DNA from: Elysia crispata
Lineage: Eukaryota > Mollusca > Gastropoda > Plakobranchidae
DNA: 64,000 nt
Reading direction: 5' to 3'
Assembly: GCA_033675545.1 (NCBI GenBank)
Contig: JAWDGP010005302.1
Location: 71,001 to 135,000, forward strand
Part shown: positions 1 to 12,540 of the stretch, piece by piece
Layout of the letters: each line of letters starts with the position of its first letter
Numbering within the stretch: position 1 is the stretch's first letter
Translations under genes and position numbers: made by a program
The notes under the pieces: generated by a model
The model's database searches: none
What the model was told of the DNA's origin: nothing
What the model saw: only the letters and a program-made list of their open reading frames with translations

Positions 1-505
1 AATATTTTTAGGAGGATATAATTATGCGGGAAAAAAAGTGATAACCCAACGAGCCTGGTTTTGTAAAGATTGTTATCACCCTCTTCTTAGGTTACAGAGA
101 AAGCTTAAGATTGACAAAATGACAGTCCATCCTTATAAATTAAATGTAACTATTATATGCATATTATGTATACTGAAATTCAAATCTAGATGTAAATCAA
201 TTGAAGACAAACCTTTGGATGTTTTTGATGCCAATTCCACAGAGATTTTATCCAGCATTTCTTTTTGTGTGCTCTGATCAGTTGAAGATAAATACCAAAA
301 TCATAATTCATACAATGCTCTCTCAAAAGAAAGAATTTCGAAAAAAATACAAAATTATTGTTGCATATATATTCAGGATTGGGGCATTGGCAACAGAGAA
401 TATCAATATAAATTAAGATCCACAGAAAAATTGAAAGGCATTGCACATGTCATTTAGATGGAAGACATTTTCCATTGAATGCAATCTTATACCTTGTTGC
501 AATAT

Positions 506-537
506 CTCTTCCATATCTCTAACACTGCAAAATCTCG
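506..537 (-). CDS. Possible 32-nt HACD3 exon 4
   Basis: On the minus strand a 32-base segment is bounded by an acceptor-like GATTTTGCAG and a donor-like CAAG|GTATAA. Read in one frame it gives VRDMEEILQQ, an acidic, coiled-coil-like stretch similar in character to the linker after the CS domain of HACD3. It joins in phase only if exon 3 ends at 1508 at a weak donor (GA|GTTTGA), giving ...EEDMDVRDMEEI. This is an inference. It could be chance, because such short segments occur often in AT-rich introns. Confidence 0.2.
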
Positions 538-823
538 GTCACGTCACATATAAAGATAACAGAGTTCCAATTGGATAGCTTTAGCCATAACTCTTGATTT
601 CACCACTATCAGTAGCAATAAACACTTGAATCACACTGACCTCATCTCTTCATCTGATAGTTTATTTCAGATCATAGTAAAGCCAATCTGTGCAGCTTGC
701 TTAATAATAATGTAATAATAATAGTAATGCTTTTGAATCAAGATATAGATAGAGAGTTTGAAGATTAATGCAAACACAAGTGTCTCATCAAGAGACTTTT
801 AAGGTAATATTGTTTACCACTAT

Positions 824-825
<2 letters not shown>

Positions 826-864
<39 letters not shown>

Positions 865-894
865 AAGGTATATATATATATATACCTTTCTATA
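826..894. repeat. (GATA)n microsatellite ending in a 36-bp perfect palindrome
   Basis: About ten GATA units run into a self-complementary segment at 859-894. Its arms carry TAGAAAGGTATATATA on the left and the exact reverse complement on the right, with no loop. The palindrome centre is an alternating AT tract, which favours cruciform extrusion. Confidence 0.9.
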
Positions 895-1297
895 CAGCAA
901 ACTTCTAGTGCTTGGAATGTTTGACACTAGCTAATAAGATTTATAATTTTATTTAAACCTATGAAAAACTTCAAAGATTGGACAATTTTAAAAGGTAAGA
1001 TTAATTTTTAGCACAGCTGACTTCTAATACAATGTAGACACTCTTAAATAACCTAACTTTGCAGAATATTATCTAAATTTTTTTAAAACAAAGGGCACAT
1101 TTTGAAATTGTTTTTAATCCACAGATATGAGTGGATTTGTTTGAAATTTTACTTCCAAGCAACAATCTGCAATAGAGAGAAATTAACTGTGAAGAACACA
1201 TCTTTTATGCCTTGAAATGTGGGTCCATAAACAAAACAAAATTTTAGGGAACACAAAATGACAACCTTCGTCCTCCTCTATACCTAGATTGAAAAGA

Positions 1298-1328
<31 letters not shown>

Positions 1329-1479
1329 TTAATTGTACAACATGCTTGTTTCCAAAACCATTCTTATAACCTTTATAAATCAATACCTTTTTTCTTAAAA
1401 CTTATATAAGACTAAATGATAAGATTGTTTAAAATTGCTTTTCCATTTTTTCTCCTAGATATATAAAGCATAAAGATAC

Positions 1480-2861
1480 GTTGAAACAGACCGTTCCATT
1501 TTCAAACTCCATGTCTTCCTCAATATCTGAGTCATCCAGTGGAAACTTGTCAAAATCAATCTTTAACCATGGAAGTTTGAGCCTTTCAGAAGTAAGCCTG
1601 GGCCAAGTCTCACTACCTGCTTTTTGTATTTGAAACTCCACAGCAATGTCAGTTTTACGGTAGCGGCTTTTCTAGAGATAAAACAACCCAAAAAGAGAAA
1701 AAAAAATAAATATACAATATGTTGCAGATAATGCATAAGAACATAAAAAGAAATCTTTAGACCTATAAAATTACCCAATATCCAAAATATTTGTAGTAAG
1801 ACAACGTAGACCTCAAACCTTGAAAGATTATTATGGAAATGCAATATGTATACCTTGTAGCAATATCATTACAGGTAGCAATAAAATTAGCTTAAAAGTC
1901 AACATACCTGCTATGAGCACTATTCATGATGCAAATACAGCCATCCCAATATTGCTTAGCCTTTGTTAGAATGTAAATAGCTTTCCACAGATTGATTTCA
2001 GTAGTAATATATATCTATAATATTGCATTTCCTCCCATAAAACAAAAAGAGTGAAAGACAAGTCACTTTTAACTATTATTCAAGGTAAGCTTTCCAAAGA
2101 GAATGCAGAGATAGATACATGTAATACTATTTCTGTGAAAGTCATATTAGAAGCCTGAGGAACTTTATGCCAAGTCTCTAAAACGAAAATCTACTAAACA
2201 TGAAGCTGCTTCAGTGCTTTCTTTTCCTTCATTCTTGTCAAGGGGTTAGGAATTAAAGTCTTATTACACAATACATCCATTTGGATGAAATAAAGAGCAA
2301 GCAAGCAAGCAAGAGAGAGAGAGAGAGAGAAAGAAAGAGAGAGGAAGATAGACAGAAAGGGGGGCAAACATGTATAGAGAGTACAGAAATAAATCAATCT
2401 GAAAAGAAGATGAGATCAAAAGAGATCAAAGGGATAGTGCGGAAGGAATAAGAGCAAGACAAGGACAGACATAGGTGAAGAGGCAAAGATACAAAGGGAC
2501 AGAGAATGGAAAAAGAATGCAAAAGAAAGACAAGCAAACAACAAGCTGACAGGGAGAACTAGGAAGCACCAGATATGAAAAGAGTTCTAAGGAAATACAT
2601 GTAGTGGGAAAATGAAGAGAGAGAGAGAGACATACAGACAGAGAGATAATCCAAATAGAAAGCTAAAGCACGACACTTGGAAGATAACTTGGTAAATAGA
2701 AAGGATAAAAACGGACTTGTGCGTGTCTATAAATAGTATAATACAAGGTCTAAAAGAAAATAGGCACACAACGTTATAATTACAGGACAAAAAAGAAATA
2801 ACAAAACTATTATCAATGCAACATTATAAACGTTTCACTTATAAGCTTCGTCAGTATTATC

Positions 2862-2946
<85 letters not shown>

Positions 2947-5900
2947 GATAATGGAACAAAGACACCATGCAAAAATGGTACAGAGAGAGCATAAAAACAA
3001 ATGAGATAGGTTGGTAGGGAACCATTTATAAAGAGAAACGATATACATTTAACTCTTGAGACATTGAATAATCAGTGTTTTCAATGAAATTGATAAATTA
3101 ATAAATTTGATAGGACATTGATATTGTGAAGTCAATAATCTTGGTATTTACAGACACGTTTGAGAGAGTCAGTGAGTCAAAAATGTTAAAGAGTTTTATT
3201 GACTAAATAACAGAAAATTTATCCAGTTAATAACACTAATAGTTCCATAATTGTTTGCTGCGATGTTAATATAACTAATATAATTTGTTTAAAAACATAC
3301 AAGAGTGTGTTTACCTTATTTTTACTTTTTTAAAATAAATTTTTCAGAAACTTTTTAGGTAAAAAAGGTATACAGCAAAAGCTGGTTCAATTAAAAAAAA
3401 TAATTCTTGTGAAGTAAAGCTACATGTAGAATTGAAAGAAAGCTAAATAACTAGAGGCTCCTTCAGGCCACCACAGCGATAATTTCACTAGAAAAAAAAA
3501 TTACAATATTGAGATGGTTATAAATGAGAGAGAAAGGATAGGAAGTTAAAAAAAATGCCACAGTGGCAAGAACAATGATGTGAGATTTTTAAAAAAGAAG
3601 TCAAAATACATTCACCTCAGGATCAACTGGCAAATAAAAATCCAAATGAAAGCCATACTGGTGGACTCCCTTGATGCCTAACCCTTGAGCATCAAAATCG
3701 AGCCCATTGTCGGTAAGACTGACATTTACATCCTGAAAATAAAATAACAAACTATGAATCATAACTATTGAAAACTACCATCACAGTATTCACAGTCATC
3801 ACTCATACAAATTTCAAACATGAATCATTACTGACAACCAGTTAAAATTAAAGAAAAAAATAATTGAAGCTGATATATATACATTCCCATTTCATATAGC
3901 ATATCCACTTGGTTTTCATTTTTGTATAATTATAATACATCGTGAGAAGTACATATTTTTTTAAATTTCAATTAAAAAGTAATGTATTCAAAAGAAAGCT
4001 GTTGGGTATCAGTCATAAGATAATTAAAAACAAAATTGTTATCCTCCATTACAAGCCTTGTTTTCTCTGAAGAATATATTGAAGAGACCCATTTATAGCC
4101 ATGTTCAGAAATGAGAAATACTGAGTGGGAATAAAATGTGTTGAGTTTATGCATTGCCACGAACCTGTTTTATTAATAAAATACTCTATAAAACCATGCA
4201 TACAAACTAATTCTAGGGGTAGAAAGAAATGTTGTGTTTTGGTAAAGTGAAGTCCATGATTTTGTGCTTCTGATTAACATTAATACAAAAGGAATGTTTG
4301 TAATGATGATCCACTTTTGGTCTAAATGTTAGCAGGACAAAATATGACACCAACTACTAAACAAGCCACTGCCAAGTTTAAACAATAAAGACAATTTTGA
4401 TTGGGGAAAAGAGAATAATTTTTTGTGCTTCTCATAAATTTACTAGAAGCCCAAAATATCAAATAGTTTATTAATTAATTTATTAAAATATTGAACTGCA
4501 TAACAGATACTGTACACACACAGCTTAACAGTGGCTCTCCATTGAAAAATCCTGGTGTCTTGTTCTTTGCAGGAACTCCATAGAGTTTAATTTTCAAGCG
4601 AACATTGAAAATCAATTTGTTTGATTACTCATCTCTACCTCACCAAATGGTTTGTAAAAGGAGGTAATCTCAGCAACAATATAATTATGGTAGCCAATGA
4701 GAATGATTGAGACTTTTTAAAAGAAGTTATCTCTTTTACTCATGTGAGTTGCCATTGTTTTAAAGAGTCTAAATCTGGCTTTGACTTTAAATCATGTTGG
4801 TAAAAATAGCCTTCTTGTGACCCAGAAGTGCTGGTCAATTTTTTTAAATATACTGTACTCTGTTGAGTCCAGCCTTCAGAATTACTTCAATAGGAACAAT
4901 TTTTTTGCTTGTTACACTTGAGGTTGAGGCCTCTGTGGTATATTTTGAAGCCTGCAATGGTTATACCATACAGATGCAAGACCATCCAAGTCCACCTACT
5001 TAAACCAAGTCAAGGTTAAACTTAAAACATTCCGAGATGTACTTTTTAAAGTGTGACATATAACTACCTCCCCTGAGCATTCGTGTTCATGGAAGACAGC
5101 CTTTAATATAAGTCACCTGCACAGTCTCTGATCAACTGAGCAGCTGCTACCCTCTACTGTATTTGCCAAAGTGCGAGCTAATATTTTTTTTAAAAATCAC
5201 TTGATGGTTTGACATGATCAGCACACCGCAAAAAATCAAAACTTTTATTATAAATTCAAGCTATATTATCAGTTCTATTGGTCTCATATTTTTTAATTAA
5301 CTGATTGCATCCAGATTTTTTTTTTTGGTAGCCTGCCAGAATTATAGAATTTAGACTCACATTTCGCATTCATGCTCACAGTCTTGGTGGATCACTATAG
5401 AGAACAGCTTCATACTGTGAGCATGAGAATCGATGCAATCAGTTAAAATAAGAGTCTTACAACTGATTCTTGGAAAGATATAAAAAAAATCAAGATGAAT
5501 CAGGTGGAAAAAGATAATCAAGCATTTTATCTCTATTCCTTTGGTAAGGGGCTAGAATTTAGATCTGTATCTCCACTGCCACCCTTCATTTGTTGGGTAT
5601 TATTGCAGTTACCCGCCCAACTCACTTTAAGCTTTAAAATTATATTTCCTTAATGAATTTGATATGCTGAACACGAAAATGAGGGTTTTACTTTTATTCG
5701 TCGCAAATAAACACGGCAACTAATTACCCAACTTTTAGTTCACTGGGCGAAAAGCCATTAGGACGACCGCTCACGCTCCCATCAGAGTCAAATCACGGTC
5801 ACAGGTCATAAAATTTTACCTGTGCAAGCCTGGTGCGCCAGTCAATTTTCTGACTGATATTTTACATTTTCTTATAACTTTAAGACCAATGGAACTTAAA

Positions 5901-8900
5901 TTAAATGATATCCAATTATTTATTTAACTTTAGAAACATGCAGATAAAATGTAGCTGTTTTATTTGATACCTTTTTGTATGAAATATGCACAACTGTCAC
6001 TTACTTACAAGTAGTCAAAAACTAGCTATTTTTTCAAATGGACTGCGAAAAAGCAAGAGCGGTTTAAATTTAAATAACTTTTATTTGCAACCAACATTTT
6101 TCTTCAAAGTAATAGGCGAAAATGAAGTAAAAATTGAGCTTACAGTGGTATAAAAATCAGCTTGAAATGTAGAACCAAATTGTCAGTTGGGGATGTTTAT
6201 TAGATGGTCGCTGCTTGAGAGGCGCTGCCAGTTGGCAGATAACAGGCTGATCATCTGGGCTAGGGTGTTAGTTTATCTTTAGCTTGTTGGTGCGTTGATG
6301 ATAAGGTTTTTTTTTTTAATGAATTAGTAATGAAGTGACTGACTAAAGGAGGTGTGTTGAGTAACAAAGAAGTTTATAATGCTAGAAGAAGTGAGTACGC
6401 TTGCCACAATGTACACATGAATCAATTCAAAGGTCTGTTAACATCAATGTTAGCACTTGTGAGATATGGGTTGTGTTACAATCTTATTCTTAGTGAATTT
6501 TGGGTGGTCTGCAAAATTGATGTCTCCATAGTGAAAGCTGTCTTTGTTCTCTCACGTCTCATACCTCTTGCCCTGTACTCTATTTTGGCTATCGTAGAAT
6601 GTAACATTTTCCCTCCCTGTTCCCCATTAAATCCCATAACAAACCTATGGGCCCTTATCCAGCTCACACAATGTTTCTCTAAAATATGATGCTTAGGGGT
6701 TATTTTGTTGGGAAATGCATTTCTGCAGTGCCTCATTTATAATCCAATAACTTCATCTGTCTTATCTATGTTGAGAAACTGGTTGCGAGTGTGAGGCTGC
6801 TACATATACATCCCTGAAGCTGTAGTTGATCTTGTTATGCTTAAATTCTAACTGGATTACTTTGGTGATGACAGATTCTTGTTACGTGTTTGCTACCGCT
6901 GTGTCTATTGCTGTCTTTATTAGATGTTTGCAGATTTTTTGGCTTAAGTATTGGTTGCAAAGATTTCCTATAAAGATTCCGCCATGAAAAGCTAGTCTAA
7001 CTTGATCCTTAGCATCTCTAGCTAGGCTTTTTTCCTTTTCTTATTTGCACTAAATTCAAGAATCTTCTGCCGCACAGTCTGCACAAATTTTCAATCTGTC
7101 AGTACGGTTCTTTTGCAAATGTTCCAGTATGCCTGCTAAGCTACAAAAACAAATGAAGAGAGGTTTTAACTCATGCCCACATAAAGCAAAAAGGTACAAC
7201 AAAATGGTTTATCTTACTGAAAAAAAAACTATCCATCACTGTATAGCTATGTTTACTTCAAATGTGTAACATTTAGACCCTATGAAACTCACACATATTT
7301 TTCATAATATACGACTGGCGAAAATTTTCTATGACAACCCATGATATGGAAAGCCTCAGTTCAAAGCTGCACAATGCTTTTATTTTTATACATTTTTCGA
7401 TGTTAAAATCTTCAAAAGAAAACGAGTTGAAAGCAATAAAAAAAATAAAAATCGTTGGTTGCAAAATTTAGTTATTATTGATTAAAATTTGCACTCACTT
7501 TTTAATTTTTTTTTCACTTCATGAAACACACTGTGCGCAATCGTTAATAAAACTCTCACTTCTTAATGGATTTAAAACAAAAAAACACTAAATAAGAGTA
7601 GAAAAATTAAAGAACAAGGCTGTAGTAAACATTTAAGCATCCACATCGTAGATCACGCATGAGGACTAGATGATATTGCTTCAAAAATCATCACTTTCAA
7701 TTGGACCAGTTATCTCCCCTTGCCTCACGCACTGGAAGGGCCATAAAACAACTCTTATCAGCGGCACTCAGGGTGGTCGCCGCATATCAGGGGTCAGCTA
7801 GTGGTCAATCTCGCACCTTTGCACAGGTAAAGGCAACAAAGAAGGAAAAACTAAAGATCCACTTTTGCAGCGAGTTTAGTCGCCCTGTAAATATTTTTCA
7901 AGATAATTATAAGCATTTTTGTGTTGCTCAAAAATCCTATTAAACTACAAGTTTCGAATTAATCGAGAAACATTCACATGTGAAGCTAGCTATATTTGGC
8001 TAGAACCTGAATCTAGAGTAGAGTCTTAACTGTCCCTTGAGCCACTGAGAGCGGCTAAATGGTCAACTGCTTAGTCCTATGAGCCTGTAAGAATGGCTCA
8101 GTGTTCTAATAGCTCTGTATCATAGCCATATGTACGAAATTACCACTATTTGATACCAAATGACTCAGTATTCTTTCAGCTTTTTTGAAACCTAGCTTTG
8201 CGAGAGTTCATGATTAGATTGATGCTCCCGTGAGCATTTATTTACAACTTTCTCTCAGATCGCCATTACTATGGTACAAACAACATGGTAGATCTAACAT
8301 AATCTGTAGGCTCTACAAATATCAGCTGAAAAGGCCATCTAATTTTTTAACAAATAATTCTAGTGATAGATTTGAATTGTCTAATAACAATGAATATGAT
8401 GATATCAGTAGTGAAAGCAATAATGAGGTCTAAATCTAGTCCTAAGTCTTTGGAAAGTGATATTGCTAGATCTAGATCTAGAATCTACATCCAGTAAAAA
8501 GATGTAGAACTAAATCTAGATATTAGAAATATAGAATAAATTAGGCCTTCAACTTCTAGATTTAGCTCTAGATTAAGCACCATATCTTTTGATGCTCGAT
8601 CTAGACCTAAAACTTGCTCATAAATGTAAACCGATGAAATTTTTTTTTTCCTTGTTCAAGCAAATATGACCAACATGACTTTACAAAAAAAAAGTTTTCC
8701 AACGGATTGCTTATAAATTTTCTGTACATAAGGGTTATAAATTGGCCTTTTGATTTCCTGCAAATGAAGTACCCTGTAGTATATGAAGCTGTTGAATTTC
8801 TTTGATGAGTCTAATAAATTTGTTTTTTTATTGATTTATTACTTGTATACACCACACGTAATATGCATCACTCACTAAAAACAATATTTAATTCAGAATC

Positions 8901-11791
8901 TTTGTCTGTTCATGAAAACAATGACGTATAACATGAAGCATTTTGTACCAGTCTGTTGTTTGATCTGTCTATTAATCTAAGACACCTATGCCCGTATTCA
9001 AAACATTTTGGAGTTAACGCACACGTAAAATTAGCGACCTGTCTTTATAACGATAGCGTTATCTACGATGTATTCAGAAGATTTTTTAACGTCATCGTAA
9101 ACACCGCCGTATTCAGAACATTTGTCTAACGATAGCGTTAAAATAATGACCAAGATAATTAATTTATCATTTACTTTTGGCGTGTTTTGCAAAAAATTGT
9201 CACTTTTCACCCGGAAGTTAAGGCTGTTGCCTTGTTTACATTTCATATCGGGCTTGACAACGATGTTTAATGTATAGAAAAAACTGGAACATTATGCAGA
9301 TTAATGGTTCTTGTTCTAGCTGCAGCCCATGGATGAAACTGTTGTTTAAAAAAATATATAGTCTTTGCTTTAACATAGTGTCCCTCATCTGATCTAACAA
9401 AGAGCTAGATCTAGATCTAGATTTAAATCTAAGCTTATTTAGAGCTACAATCATAACAATGCCTACAGTTAATCTAGACTTTGGAAACTCAATGCAATGC
9501 ATTGTAAGATGTTGTGGAACAATAATTGCTGTTCAGAATCGAGTTCAAGAGTGAAACTTTAGTTAACTAAATTCCCAGCATGTTATCTCTCATTCGATTT
9601 ATATAAGGGTTATGCCTAGATCTAGATCTAGATCTAGATCCAGGCCTTAAAGCAAACCTGTGTCTGTACCTAGATCTAGATCTAAATTACAATTTATTAA
9701 GGTAAAGTAAGAGGCCTATGCATAATTACTCTTTGACTGAGTCTAAATAACCTAAAAGACCACATAGACTACGTTATTTGTTCAATTTCATATGAGTAAA
9801 ATGTTTCCAATCATTATAGCCCATGCCAAGTTTTTTTTTTCAAGATTTAAATGGGAAAGGCCCTTCATTAATGTCCATTGGTAGTAATGCTACTGCAAAT
9901 GGTTATAATATTACTTATAAAAGTGTAAAAAAAAAAAAAAGAAGAATTGGACTTGTAGCAATACTTTCTCTTAATTCAGCTAACATTAGGATGAATTTCA
10001 AAAATTAACATCCCTTGGATTGACTACCTTTTTATGTATATTATAGCTCTTTTCCTGGTTACTCTCATTTTCCAATTTATTTAGAAAAGTCTTTACAGAT
10101 TATGATTACAAATGAAAAGCATAGTTGAAAACATTCTACTATTTCTAGGTATAAAATACCCTCTCTGATGGGCATAACATACTCATTATTTTATTTGAAA
10201 TTTGTAACATTTACTCTTTTTAATAATTATTCACAAAAATTAATGATGTAAAATGTGTGTTCTACGCCTGGTTTGTATTTAAAAAAAAAACAAAAATAGC
10301 TCAATTCAGATGAAATTAAATAATACTGAAATAATACAGTATCTTAGGCACTACATAAAAGTGCTTGCAATTGACCTCCTTTAATTTAACCCAACTCTTT
10401 TAACAGCAACTATGTATAAATACATTTTTAAAGTCTGTGGTTTCCCCCACCCTTTTGCTATCCATATACCAATACTTTGAGAAATCAATTTTAAAACTTG
10501 ATCAATTTTTCAAAAAGTGCAACATTGTTCACAGATTTTCAATCTCTGTGCATTTAAAAATATATAAATCTTTTTGTCTTTTTGTAGAGGAGTATAATAT
10601 TTGAAATGTTTAGTGGCCAGCTTGTTAAGTTGAAGGAACAATAAACACAATCTTTTTAAAACTGGATAGAAAGAAGTTATTTATAAGCAAGTCTTTGAAC
10701 AGAAACTTTTAGCCATTACTAAATGACTTCTCTTTCTCTTACATGTATTGTTAGTTTATATATATATTTGTTTTTTATAATCTGAATAAAGAAAAATCAG
10801 CAACATATAATTTGAGATCAGCATGTGCAATTTCAGCAATATTCAGTTTCTATCACAGTTTTGATTTGCTTAATTCAATGTCTTTTTAAAATATCACTGC
10901 TCACTACAGTAAATTTTTTTTTAGGATAATTAATCATTGAAATAATTCAAGACAATACATTTTGCACTTCTGCAAAATGATATTCGCTTATATACATATA
11001 GTCTACATGTAGTGGGTAAATCTTGTAAATTACTTTTCAATTTAGAACATTGGAATGAAAAAGTTCATTTTTACTGCATGAAAATTATTGATAAGTTTGT
11101 TGAGCTGCCTGTTTTCTGTCTCTGTAACTTGTTGAAGGTACTGGAGGAAAACAATAAGATCTCCACTCTTTATTTATTGAAAACTGCAGATTGAAAAAGT
11201 TGAATAAACATAACAAAGTGATGCATTTCAAAAGAAAAGTAATACCTTTGTATTTCTTGGTAAATAAAACGTTTTGGTTACCTAAATTTCACCAAGAAAA
11301 AAAAGATTGACTCTATGTACCATTTCCAAAGTCCAATATTGAAATCGCTTTGTTTTGAGAGATTTCATTTTCTAAAATCATTTGGCTTTTTTTTTCTAAA
11401 TAAGCAATAATCTTAAATACCCTGGTGAATAAGGAATGAAATATTTTTTTAGATGATGGCTTCCATTGGGCTTGATAAAAAAAAATGTTCTAATTCTAAA
11501 AGAAAGCCTAAGGCAAAATCTCATGACTTCAATAATGATTGATGATTAAGTTCATTTAAAAAATCAGTTTACCAAAGTATAAGAGAGCAATATATACATG
11601 TATGTATGATTAAATCTGACTATAATTATTTTTTGAATCTCTTATTTTTTTTTTTTTTAAAAAGTGTGCTCACTTTTTGTTATAATGCATAAATTTAGAA
11701 GTTATGGGTTTTTGGGGATAATATTTTTATTTTCTATGAAGCTGGACTAATCAGGGCTGATATGTAAAAACATTTTTTTTAAGTAAGAGCA

Positions 11792-11836
<45 letters not shown>

Positions 11837-12286
11837 TATAATGATGTTAATGAGGTTTAAAAAAGAAACAAACAGAGAAAATCAAAAGAATATTATCTCA
11901 AGAACTGTGGAACTCATGCATTTTGAAAACTGGTTTGTGGAATCACCACAAAATAAACCATGTACTTCTCTTTTCATAATTTCAATCATGGATGTGCCTA
12001 CTTCCATTTGAATTAGGAAAATGCCAGCGTTGAATTTTGAGACAATTTTTAATACATACATCAGTCTCACAATATGCTAATAACTGCTGGAAAATGAGAA
12101 TTTGTAAAGAAAACCTTACTATCTAAGTATCTCTCCCTCTGTCAGTAAGTTCGTCTGCCTGCCTCTCTCTCGTTTTCTGTCTTCCTGTCTCTCTTACTTT
12201 CTTTTCTCTTTACTTTGGTGATATGTAGATACATTTGAAGAGAAAAACGAGAGAAACAAAGAGAGAGAGAGAGAGAGAGAGAGGGG

Positions 12287-12324
<38 letters not shown>

Positions 12325-12499
12325 AGGGAGAGAGAGAGAGAGAGAGTTGTTGAAAAGCTAGGAATTTCATTAAATTAATACTGTAGTCATAGTCTGCACG
12401 AGTCTGCAATTGTACAAAATCGCCAAAGGCATTTAACTTCATTTCAAGTAGTTTGAGTTTGATTGCAATTGCTCAGCCTTGATAAATGAATAAAGCTAA

Positions 12500-12540
<41 letters not shown>

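Larger units (their letters stand above)
1..1479. other. Non-coding flank or intron of HACD3
   Basis: I see no convincing coding signal here apart from the weak micro-exon candidate at 506-537. The stretch contains a GATA microsatellite joined to a perfect 36-base palindrome (826-894) and an AT run at about 1300-1325. It most likely lies inside HACD3, downstream of exon 3, since the gene continues leftward. Confidence 0.5.

Noticed and set aside
2813..3048. Ser/Leu-rich open frames on (GA)n tracts (also at 12194-12442, 21295-21555, 29089-29343 and 54525-54963)
   Set aside because: Dinucleotide repeats give open frames without coding selection.
7701..7943. 80-codon plus-strand frame with a CAG|GTAAAG donor-like site
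   Set aside because: No domain, no partner exon, and it lies inside a HACD3 intron on the opposite strand.
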